From NCBI GenBank assembly GCA_029243665.1, contig JAQWRO010000069.1, forward strand, positions 1 to 11,854: DNA of 11,854 nt, written 5' to 3'. The DNA is from Gammaproteobacteria bacterium (GTDB taxonomy: Bacteria > Pseudomonadota > Gammaproteobacteria > Comchoanobacterales > Comchoanobacteraceae). Shown piece by piece: positions 6,764-11,854 of this stretch. The position numbers and the translations under genes are program-made. Position 1 is the first letter of the stretch; every line of letters begins with the position of its first letter. The notes beneath the pieces were generated by a model. The model was given only the letters and a program-made list of their open reading frames with translations. It was not told the origin of the DNA and searched no databases.

Positions 6764-7989
6764 GGCTCTGCATCACGAATATATCTTGTACATATCCAGA
6801 GCGCAACAAGGTAACAAACAGGGGCCAAAAACAATGTATTTTGGTAATCAGAAATGCTTGGTTTTGCTTTATCACCCATCAAATAGTCCAACAACATGCC
6901 AACAACAGGATTAAATAAAATACCACCTGCAACAACCGCCATATTATTTACACCTAAAGCAGAACCAACGATGTCTTTTGGGTTGTTATGTTTTACTAGT
7001 ACAAAGGTCAGCATATGACTGGCTGAGGCTGCGCCGATTAAAAACAAGATAATGGCTGTATATTTATGTGGATACATGACAAAAAACAGTGACGAAATAA
7101 ACCCTAATATAGACCCAAACACCATAGGTAAGCGACAACTTTTTATTTTCGTTGCAAGCCATCCCCATACTGGAGAAGAAAGCGCAGTTGCTATCCATAT
7201 ACAGCCTACACACTCAGCAGCATGCATAGCAGAGACATGAAGGGCTTCTTCTAGAAATGGCACACCCCATGTACCACCCAACATAATGACAGGCGCCCAT
7301 TTAAAAAATGCATAAGATGCATTTGCAATGGTTTGTTTGTTATTTAATGTTGCTTTAATATCTATTTTGAATTTATCTAAACGAGCTTTATCAATCTCTT
7401 TCTTTTCATCAGGTATGATAATAAATGCTAGTACAGCAAGTATAAGACCCATAATCCATAATACACGCTGGGACTGGACTATCCCAAGTGATGAAACCAT
7501 ATATGCGAGTGGCGCCTCACCACCCCAAGCACCTAAGCCACCAAGAAACTGTGCCCCACCTACGAGAATGGGGTATAATTTAGGGTCAAAATATTTGCTT
7601 GCAGAAACCAACACACAGGTAAATGCGAAAGAGGAACCAAAGCCAATTAGAAAACGCCCTACCAACATACAAATGAAGTAGTTAAAAAAGGAAAACATAA
7701 ATACGCCTAGCGCACAAATCAAACAAGCCAAAACAAGCACTTTTCTAACACTTATAAAATCAAAAGCTATGCCTGCAGGCACTTGCATGCTTGTGTAAGA
7801 AATAAAATATATTCCAGCAATCCACCCCATAAGTGACAAGCTAATGTTAGCCGACGATGTCATTTCTGTAGCAATAATACCAGGAAATACCTGAAGAGCC
7901 ATTTCATATGATAAAAAGATGCCAGCCAATAAATAAATTGCCCAAGATAAAACGATTGATATATTATTTTCCGATGCAGAATGAGCCAA
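6757..7989 (-). CDS. Major facilitator superfamily transporter, substrate unknown
   Basis: A 410-residue inner-membrane protein with about 12 hydrophobic segments in two halves, joined by a charged cytoplasmic loop at about 195-220 (DEKKEIDKARLDKFK). The loop between segments 2 and 3 holds a motif-A-like PAGIAFDFISVRKVLVL (71-87), and segment 4 holds GRFLIGFGSSFAF (111-123), both typical of MFS. It resembles the MFS permeases common in intracellular gammaproteobacteria, but the sequence does not reveal the substrate. The start is a TTG at 7989, supported by AGGAG six bases upstream; this lies inside mnmE, giving a 26-nt overlap. It is unusual for an MFS gene to sit in the rpmH-mnmE cluster, so it is probably a lineage-specific addition. 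tatD overlaps its end by 7 nt. Confidence 0.88.
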   Translation of the reverse strand: MAHSASENNISIVLSWAIYLLAGIFLSYEMALQVFPGIIATEMTSSANISLSLMGWIAGIYFISYTSMQVPAGIAFDFISVRKVLVLACLICALGVFMFSFFNYFICMLVGRFLIGFGSSFAFTCVLVSASKYFDPKLYPILVGGAQFLGGLGAWGGEAPLAYMVSSLGIVQSQRVLWIMGLILAVLAFIIIPDEKKEIDKARLDKFKIDIKATLNNKQTIANASYAFFKWAPVIMLGGTWGVPFLEEALHVSAMHAAECVGCIWIATALSSPVWGWLATKIKSCRLPMVFGSILGFISSLFFVMYPHKYTAIILFLIGAASASHMLTFVLVKHNNPKDIVGSALGVNNMAVVAGGILFNPVVGMLLDYLMGDKAKPSISDYQNTLFLAPVCYLVALWICTRYIRDAEPC

Positions 7990-9322
7990 AAATTTCTCCT
8001 AGTAAATCATCAGTAGAAAACAAACCGACTAATTTGTCAAGCTCCAGCTGGGTTTCACGCATTACTTCAGCAACCCATACAACATCATATGTTTCTTGAG
8101 CTTGCGATAAAACCTCACAAGACAAACGGTTAATGTTTGCCAAAACATCTAAATGTCTTTGCCTTGCATAAAAAGCATCAGAGGTTGGTTGAATTATTTT
8201 TTTTGAAATTAAATCTAAAACAAATCTCACATCGTGTTCATCAAAACTGGATACACAGTGTACAGGGTGAGACCGCCAAATTAAGTCTTTATGAATTACC
8301 TGATGCTGATCTTTTTTATTCCACAAAATAAGCATTCTTTTTAAATCACTTATCAGGTTTGTCGGTAAATCTTTAGACAAGGTATCTAAATCACTTAAAT
8401 CACTTAAATCCACAACCCAGACCACTAAATCAACACTGTCGACCTTGGCTTTAGCTCGCTTTACACCCTCAAGTTCTATTGTGTTCTTTGTCTCTCGAAT
8501 ACCTGCGGTATCAGTTATTTGAACCCAGCGGTTTCTTATTAGTAATCTTTTCTCGATTAAATCCCTAGTTGTGCCTGCTTCAGCATTTACAATTGCAACG
8601 TCGTCTTTCATCAATCGATTTAACCAAGAAGATTTGCCAGCGTTTGGGGGGCCTAAAAGACAGACGTGCTGATCATGATTAACAGAAACAGCTTCTTGCG
8701 TTTGATGATAAAGCTTTTCAATTTCTTCACATATTACCACCAATTCAGAAAGGGACGTATTAGGATTAATATCCTCACCATCAAAATCTATAGCAGATTC
8801 AAGCATGACTCTAAAATGTTTTATTCTTCTTTCTATATTAGCAATCTTTTCAGAAAAGTCGCCTCGCATAGAGCGAAGCGCTGCCCTTGCTTGAGCTTCA
8901 TTATCTGCATGAATTAATCCACAGATGGCCTCTGCTTTTAAAGTTGTCATTTTATCGTTTAAAACCGCACGCAAACTAAACTCTCCCGGCGCTGCTTGTC
9001 GACATCCGTGGTACATACAAGCTTCTATGATTAGCCTAGGAACCATCACGCCTCCATGACTTTGTAACTCTAAAACTGATTCCCCAGTGTAGGAGTTAGG
9101 TCCTTCAAAATAGAGCAATAACCCCTCATCTATTTTGTTTTTAAGTTGATCATAAAAGTAAGCAAAAGATGCCATTCTTGGCTTAACCGCAGAAACGGAT
9201 AAATTACTAAGCAATGGAATCATCTTTTTTATCTTAGAGTCAGGCCCAGATAACCTTACAATCGAAACACCTGCCACACCCGGGGGTGTCGCCTGGGCAA
9301 CAATTACATAATCATTATTCAT
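7964..9322 (-). CDS. mnmE: tRNA modification GTPase MnmE
   Basis: A 452-residue protein (454 in E. coli). With MnmG it installs the cmnm5/nm5 group on the wobble U34 of certain tRNAs. Domains in order: an N-terminal tetrahydrofolate-binding domain (about 1-118), a helical domain, a G domain inserted at about 215-378, and a C-terminal helical end. The G domain has GPPNAGKS (224-231), the TT of EAGTTRD (251-252), DTAG (271-274) and NKKD (335-338). The protein ends in FCIGK, whose cysteine (Cys449) is essential for the modification in E. coli. A short in-frame repeat gives DLSDLSDLD between DTAG and NKKD. The ATG shares one base with the yidC stop (TAATG). The last 26 nt also encode the start and ribosome site of the transporter. 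Confidence 0.98.
   Translation of the reverse strand: MNNDYVIVAQATPPGVAGVSIVRLSGPDSKIKKMIPLLSNLSVSAVKPRMASFAYFYDQLKNKIDEGLLLYFEGPNSYTGESVLELQSHGGVMVPRLIIEACMYHGCRQAAPGEFSLRAVLNDKMTTLKAEAICGLIHADNEAQARAALRSMRGDFSEKIANIERRIKHFRVMLESAIDFDGEDINPNTSLSELVVICEEIEKLYHQTQEAVSVNHDQHVCLLGPPNAGKSSWLNRLMKDDVAIVNAEAGTTRDLIEKRLLIRNRWVQITDTAGIRETKNTIELEGVKRAKAKVDSVDLVVWVVDLSDLSDLDTLSKDLPTNLISDLKRMLILWNKKDQHQVIHKDLIWRSHPVHCVSSFDEHDVRFVLDLISKKIIQPTSDAFYARQRHLDVLANINRLSCEVLSQAQETYDVVWVAEVMRETQLELDKLVGLFSTDDLLGEIFGSFCIGK
7996..8000 (-). promoter_or_regulatory. Shine-Dalgarno of the MFS gene, embedded in mnmE
   Basis: AGGAG on the minus strand, six bases before the TTG at 7989. It is made from the codons for Leu-Gly-Glu in the conserved MnmE C-terminus (LLGEIFGSFCIGK). 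It decides the TTG start, since no ATG with a ribosome site lies near the first membrane segment. Confidence 0.75.
8387..8410 (-). repeat. 9-bp tandem microrepeat within mnmE
   Basis: Unit TAAATCACT (plus strand) occurs at 8387-8395 and 8396-8404, with six bases of a third copy at 8405-8410. It is in frame and encodes repeated Asp-Leu-Ser in the G domain between DTAG and NKKD. It looks like replication slippage in a variable surface loop. Confidence 0.8.
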
Positions 9323-10929
9323 TAACTATGTTTTTTAGTTAAATACCATTGCTGAAGCGCTGAAAGCACTGCATTTGTGAGCATGTACAAAGCTAGTCCA
9401 GCTGGAAACTGGCAGAAAATGAAGGTCATCATAACAGGCATTATCATCATAGCTTGTTCCTGTGCAGGATCCAGATTAGTAGGTGTTAATTTTTGCTGAA
9501 AGAACAAACCTAGCCCCATAATTAAAGGCAAAATATAATATGGGTCATAAGATGATAAATCAGGAATCCATAAAAAACTTGCATGTCTAAGCTGAACGCT
9601 CTCAACTAAAACCCAGTAAAGCGCTATCAAAAAAGGAAACTGTATAAGAATGGGCAAGCACCCTCCCATTGGATTGACACCTTCCTGTTTATATAAAGCC
9701 ATAATTGCTTGACTTTTTTGAGCCGCATCATCTTTGAAACGCTCTTGAATGTCCTTAATTCTTGGTTGTAGCGCCTTCATTTTTAAACTCGCAACAAACC
9801 CTTTTTCTGACATTTTATAAAAAATAAGTTTAATCAATGCTGTCGTTAGAATAATAGCAAGACCCCAGTTATTAAAGGCATCATGGATAAAATTAAGCAC
9901 CTTAAAAATAACCTCTGATAATAACCAGAGCCAACCATAATCAATTGTTAAATTTAAAGCTGGCGCAATACCTGCCAAAACATCCGCCAATTCTGGACCC
10001 GAGTAAAGTGTCTCAGAAACTGTAAGTGATTCATTGCTTGATAAAGTGTATTGCATTCCCAGCATAGATGCTGAAAAGCGTGACAAGCCATTTTCATCAG
10101 CTGGCAACCACTGAGTATTTAAAACAGATGAGCCAATAGATTGGGGCACCCAAGCGTTTAAGAAATAGCGCTGTTGGACAGAAAACCAACCTGCATCATC
10201 AAGACTTATGCCACCTGAATCTGATGCAATCTGTGTATAAGGTAATTTAACATAAGGTGTTTCTTTCGTATGATAACTAACACCTGAATAAGTTGGTAAT
10301 ACAAACCATCCTGAACTTTCTTTAACCCCTGCACCAGGTTGAAAATTCTTAGGCGCATCCATTACTTTTTCATCCGATGCATGCAGCGACACAAAGCTTG
10401 AGTATGGAACAACCTTTTGATTTAGAGCACCTATGTTTTCAACGTGGTTGGTTTGCTTTATAGTATAAGGATCTTTACCAAATTCAAATGTTTTAGTATA
10501 TAAAAACGCACCTGATCTTGCTTCTAAAAATAATTTATTTTGAGTTGTTTTTTCATGATTAACATTGAATTTTAATAACTCGTCTCCCAGATACCCAGAT
10601 TGAGCATAGTATGAAAAGACTTCACTATAATTCAAAATACTTTGATGCATTTTTCTTTGAATGGTTTTGTAGTATTGTGAAAGCTCCGTCTTGACGACTT
10701 TGCCTCCATCAAGATCAATTGTCGCTTTCAAAAGATCGTTACTTATGCTAACCAAACTTTCTGAATCAGGGAGAGAAACTGCGCTGCTTTTAACGCTGGC
10801 CGATATGGGTTCAACTTGAGTATTGGTGCTATCCACGCTTGCTGTATGTGTTTCTTGAAACCAAAATTGCACCAACACTAGAAACAATAAACCCAGAAGA
10901 ATATATAGATAGCTTTTTAATGTGTTCAA
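9322..10929 (-). CDS. yidC: Membrane protein insertase YidC
   Basis: Predicted 535 residues (548 in E. coli) from a TTG at 10929. YidC inserts proteins into the inner membrane alone or with SecYEG. The order is an N-terminal membrane anchor (about 6-23), a large periplasmic domain (about 40-325), then the conserved five-segment core. Core signatures include MKALQPRIKDIQ (384-395), VNPMGGCLPILIQFP (418-432) and the last hydrophobic segments with QFPAGLALYM. A lysine (about 367) stands where E. coli has the groove Arg366. The frame stays open upstream to 10971 (14 more residues), but TTG 10929 gives the usual short N-terminus (MNTLKSYLYILLGLLF), has GAGAGA six bases upstream, and overlaps the rnpA stop as TTGA. 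yidD, normally between rnpA and yidC, is missing. A 1-nt overlap joins it to mnmE. Confidence 0.96.
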   Translation of the reverse strand: MNTLKSYLYILLGLLFLVLVQFWFQETHTASVDSTNTQVEPISASVKSSAVSLPDSESLVSISNDLLKATIDLDGGKVVKTELSQYYKTIQRKMHQSILNYSEVFSYYAQSGYLGDELLKFNVNHEKTTQNKLFLEARSGAFLYTKTFEFGKDPYTIKQTNHVENIGALNQKVVPYSSFVSLHASDEKVMDAPKNFQPGAGVKESSGWFVLPTYSGVSYHTKETPYVKLPYTQIASDSGGISLDDAGWFSVQQRYFLNAWVPQSIGSSVLNTQWLPADENGLSRFSASMLGMQYTLSSNESLTVSETLYSGPELADVLAGIAPALNLTIDYGWLWLLSEVIFKVLNFIHDAFNNWGLAIILTTALIKLIFYKMSEKGFVASLKMKALQPRIKDIQERFKDDAAQKSQAIMALYKQEGVNPMGGCLPILIQFPFLIALYWVLVESVQLRHASFLWIPDLSSYDPYYILPLIMGLGLFFQQKLTPTNLDPAQEQAMMIMPVMMTFIFCQFPAGLALYMLTNAVLSALQQWYLTKKHS

Positions 10930-11276
10930 AATTTTTCTCTCAGTGTTGCTTTTTCTAAAAACTTGTACCAATCAAGTTTTATCATATTGAAGTTTAACTC
11001 AATTGGTCTTGTTAATATTGCAATGATATCTACTGAACCAAGGTTTTCATTTTCGTTAACAAACAAAGTATTGGCGACTCTTCGAATATAGTTTCTAAAA
11101 ACGGCTTTTTTAATAATTTTTTTTCTAATCACCACTGCTATTCTAGCATTTCCAACACGATTGGGTTTAACTAAAAATGTAAAATGCTTTGTTTTATACG
11201 CATTAGCCCCAGATTTATAAATATTAGAAAAGTCTGATCGTTTTATTAATCTAAGATCCTTGGGCAATGCTGTCAT
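10926..11276 (-). CDS. rnpA: Ribonuclease P protein component
   Basis: A 116-residue basic protein (119 in E. coli) that binds the RNase P RNA and helps it remove 5' leaders from pre-tRNA. The N-terminus LPKDLRLIKRSDFSNIYKSG is the usual family start. The RNR signature is present as KKAVFRNYIRR (56-66) in the form VxRNxxRR, preceded by the central strand RIAVVIRKK. Tyr63 replaces the arginine most often seen in RNRxKR. The ATG at 11276 begins 2 nt after the rpmH stop and has no clear Shine-Dalgarno, so it is probably translated by coupling. Its stop (TGA) overlaps the yidC TTG start. The rpmH-rnpA order is one of the most conserved in bacteria. Confidence 0.97.
   Translation of the reverse strand: MTALPKDLRLIKRSDFSNIYKSGANAYKTKHFTFLVKPNRVGNARIAVVIRKKIIKKAVFRNYIRRVANTLFVNENENLGSVDIIAILTRPIELNFNMIKLDWYKFLEKATLREKF
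10936..10941 (-). promoter_or_regulatory. Ribosome binding site deciding the yidC TTG start
   Basis: GAGAGA on the minus strand lies six bases upstream of the TTG at 10929 and inside the last codons of rnpA. Together with the TTGA start-stop overlap it favours a TTG start for yidC over the upstream open frame. Confidence 0.55.
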
Positions 11277-11278
11277 CG

Positions 11279-11413
11279 TTAAATAGAAATTTGTTTACGG
11301 CCTTTAGCACGACGTCTTTTTAAAACCAGACGACCACCACGAGTAGACATTCTATGTCTAAATCCATGTGTTCTATGTTTTTTTAAATTACTTGGTTGAT
11401 AAGTTCTCTTCAT
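11279..11413 (-). CDS. rpmH: Large ribosomal subunit protein bL34
   Basis: A 44-residue, arginine- and lysine-rich ribosomal protein (46 in E. coli) of the 50S subunit. The start MKRTYQPSNLKKHRTHGFR and the end VLKRRRAKGRK are near-identical to the family over its whole length. The frame is open 17 residues further upstream, but the family always begins at MKRT, and the predicted promoter lies inside that extra stretch, so ATG 11413 is chosen. A weak GAGA lies about 10 bases upstream. It is the first gene of the leftward unit and lies next to the candidate origin. Confidence 0.98.
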   Translation of the reverse strand: MKRTYQPSNLKKHRTHGFRHRMSTRGGRLVLKRRRAKGRKQISI

Positions 11414-11445
11414 GATTGTCTCTAATATACAATAATTAAAATAGA

Positions 11446-11474
11446 AATGTACCCCTTTTATCATCTGTTGTCAA
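11446..11474 (-). promoter_or_regulatory. Sigma70 promoter of the rpmH-tatD unit
   Basis: On the minus strand, a perfect -35 TTGACA (11474-11469) is separated by exactly 17 bp from TACATT (11451-11446), which matches the -10 consensus at four of six positions. The start of transcription would be near 11439, giving a leader of about 26 nt before rpmH. The whole downstream unit is so tightly packed that this is probably its main promoter. A near-consensus DnaA box (11476-11484) abuts the -35. Confidence 0.7.
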
Positions 11475-11475
11475 A

Positions 11476-11484
11476 TTAATCACA
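11476..11484 (+). promoter_or_regulatory. Near-consensus DnaA-box-like site TTAATCACA
   Basis: One mismatch from TTATNCACA. It adjoins the -35 of the rpmH promoter. The identical nonamer occurs in the opposite orientation at 11644-11652. Confidence 0.35.
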
Positions 11485-11545
11485 TATATTTAAAAAATAT
11501 AAATATAAGAATATATATATATTAGATTATTATGTTTATTAAGTT
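11485..11545. other. A/T-rich stretch, possible DNA unwinding element
   Basis: Nearly all A and T, including the alternating run ATATATATAT near 11512-11521 and several A-tracts, with only a few isolated G or C bases. It lies between the rpmH promoter and the cluster of better DnaA boxes, the usual place for an unwinding element. E. coli-type 13-mers are not recognisable. Confidence 0.5.
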
Positions 11546-11555
11546 TATCTATTGT

Positions 11556-11564
11556 TGTGGATTT
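11556..11564 (-). promoter_or_regulatory. Weak DnaA-box-like site
   Basis: Reads AAATCCACA on the minus strand, two mismatches from TTATCCACA, with the CCACA core intact. It directly borders the A/T-rich stretch. Confidence 0.35.
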
Positions 11565-11603
11565 CTCTATTAATCTTTTTTATTCATGTGTTTACACTTA
11601 TCC

Positions 11604-11616
11604 TAAGATGTTGATA
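11604..11616 (-). promoter_or_regulatory. IHF-consensus match overlapping a DnaA box
   Basis: TATCAACATCTTA on the minus strand fits the WATCAANNNNTTR consensus at every defined position. Chance matches are not rare in A+T-rich DNA, so this rests on its position inside the origin-like region. Confidence 0.35.
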
Positions 11617-11617
11617 A
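11609..11617 (-). promoter_or_regulatory. DnaA box TTATCAACA
   Basis: Reads TTATCAACA on the minus strand, one mismatch from TTATCCACA. It forms the end of the left arm of a larger inverted repeat whose right arm ends in a perfect box. An IHF-like match (11604-11616) overlaps it. Confidence 0.6.
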
Positions 11618-11643
11618 CTCCGTTAGTAACTTTGTTGATGAAA

Positions 11644-11652
11644 TGTGATTAA
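11644..11652 (-). promoter_or_regulatory. Near-consensus DnaA-box-like site TTAATCACA
   Basis: TTAATCACA on the minus strand, one mismatch from TTATNCACA, lying between the two best boxes. It is the same nonamer as at 11476-11484. Confidence 0.35.
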
Positions 11653-11701
11653 AACAACCTAAGGGGTTATTCTATTGTAATTAAGTGACTTACTAACAAA
11701 G

Positions 11702-11710
11702 TTATCCACA
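11702..11710 (+). promoter_or_regulatory. Perfect DnaA box TTATCCACA
   Basis: An exact match to the high-affinity DnaA nonamer. It forms the end of the right arm of the inverted repeat and is the strongest single reason to call this region an origin or a DnaA-autoregulated dnaA upstream region. Confidence 0.85.
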
Positions 11711-11818
11711 GCGAGACAAGTAAATTTCAATTGCTTTTTCACTGTAATTGTTTTAATTTTTAATGTATGTTTCAACGGTTTTTAATAATAATACTTATAA
11801 GTTTTTCTTCCGCAGGCG

Positions 11819-11849
11819 TTTATGATCAGAAGAAAATACTGATCATAAA
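11819..11849. repeat. Perfect 11-bp inverted repeat with two GATC sites
   Basis: TTTATGATCAG (11819-11829) and CTGATCATAAA (11839-11849) are exact reverse complements separated by 9 bases, AAGAAAATA. Each arm holds TGATCA, so two GATC sites lie 17 bp apart. No T-run follows, so it is not a terminator. If dnaA follows beyond the window edge, this would be an operator or a hairpin in its leader. Confidence 0.85.
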
Positions 11850-11854
11850 TAATT

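Larger units (their letters stand above)
11609..11710. repeat. 21-bp imperfect inverted repeat carrying the two best DnaA boxes
   Basis: The left arm 11609-11629, read on the minus strand, and the right arm 11690-11710, read on the plus strand, match at 18 of 21 positions. Both begin TTACTAAC, continue with AGTTATC and end in ACA; the differences are GG/AA and A/C. The arms point toward each other from either side of a 60-bp centre (11630-11689), with a DnaA box at each outer end. Confidence 0.85.
11414..11854. other. oriC: Gene-free region, candidate replication origin (oriC)
   Basis: There is no coding frame across 441 bp. It contains, left to right: the rpmH promoter (minus strand); an A/T-rich stretch (about 11485-11545) suited to unwinding; DnaA-box-like sites at 11476-11484, 11556-11564, 11609-11617, 11644-11652 and 11702-11710; an IHF-like site at 11604-11616; and an inverted repeat at the far end (11819-11849). 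The position next to rpmH matches the rpmH-oriC-dnaA layout of Pseudomonas and many other bacteria, although E. coli has its oriC elsewhere. dnaA itself is not in the window; it would be expected to start beyond 11854 on the plus strand. The functional claim is an inference. Confidence 0.65.

Noticed and set aside
7328..7681. 117-residue open frame opposite the MFS gene
   Set aside because: A shadow of the transporter in the other strand; no ribosome site, and its composition is unlike a real protein.
10930..10971. Longer YidC start at 10971
   Set aside because: It would lie well inside rnpA, gives an atypical charged extension ahead of the membrane anchor, and TTG 10929 has a ribosome site and the TTGA coupling.
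11414..11464. rpmH extended upstream to 11464
   Set aside because: bL34 proteins begin at MKRT; the extension has no family support and overlaps the predicted promoter.
11771..11801. dnaA promoter TTCAAC-N19-TATAAG on the plus strand
   Set aside because: The spacing is long and the -35 poor, and dnaA itself is outside the window, so it is not annotated; the -10-like TATAAG (11796-11801) may still be real.

Overview
The window looks like the replication-origin-proximal part of a chromosome from a strongly A+T-rich, compactly packed gammaproteobacterium. The evidence is the run rpmH-rnpA-yidC-mnmE beside an origin-like non-coding region, together with a YchF, an ATPase-SPOR (DamX-like) protein, an iron superoxide dismutase, a YfhL-type ferredoxin and a YceF-type Maf protein. 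Nothing fixes the genus. A free-living or host-associated lineage of the Legionellales kind would fit, but that is an inference from general character only.

Left part (1-6003): short gene blocks alternate between the strands. ychF and a DamX-like AAA-type ATPase with a membrane segment and a SPOR domain read rightward. rsmB (16S rRNA m5C methyltransferase) reads leftward and stands alone. sodB and yfhL read rightward, mutM leftward, and the Maf/YceF nucleotide pyrophosphatase rightward. The gene 3' ends overlap at every convergent junction (9, 25 and 11 bp), so there is no room for ordinary terminators between them.

Right part (5993-11413): a six-gene leftward transcription unit, rpmH > rnpA > yidC > mnmE > MFS transporter > tatD, in which each gene overlaps the next or lies within 2 nt of it. 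A good sigma70-type promoter (TTGACA-N17-TACATT on the minus strand) sits just upstream of rpmH. Two genes, yidC and the MFS transporter, appear to start at TTG codons that are set by Shine-Dalgarno sequences embedded in the preceding gene. The yidD gene usually found between rnpA and yidC is absent.

Rightmost 441 bp (11414-11854): no gene. It holds an A/T-only-like stretch, one perfect DnaA box and several near-consensus ones, a 21-bp imperfect inverted repeat carrying the two best DnaA boxes in opposite orientation, an IHF-like site, and at the far end a perfect 11-bp inverted repeat containing two GATC sites. By comparison with Pseudomonas-type chromosomes (oriC between rpmH and dnaA), this is the best candidate for oriC, and dnaA would be expected just beyond the right edge. 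The leftward rpmH-tatD unit would then be transcribed co-directionally with a fork leaving this origin.

Functionally the genes are housekeeping: translation and rRNA/tRNA modification (rpmH, rnpA, mnmE, rsmB, ychF), membrane protein insertion (yidC), cell division (DamX-like), oxidative stress and DNA repair (sodB, mutM, yfhL) and nucleotide or DNA clean-up (maf, tatD). I see no mobile element, CRISPR array, tRNA or defence system.
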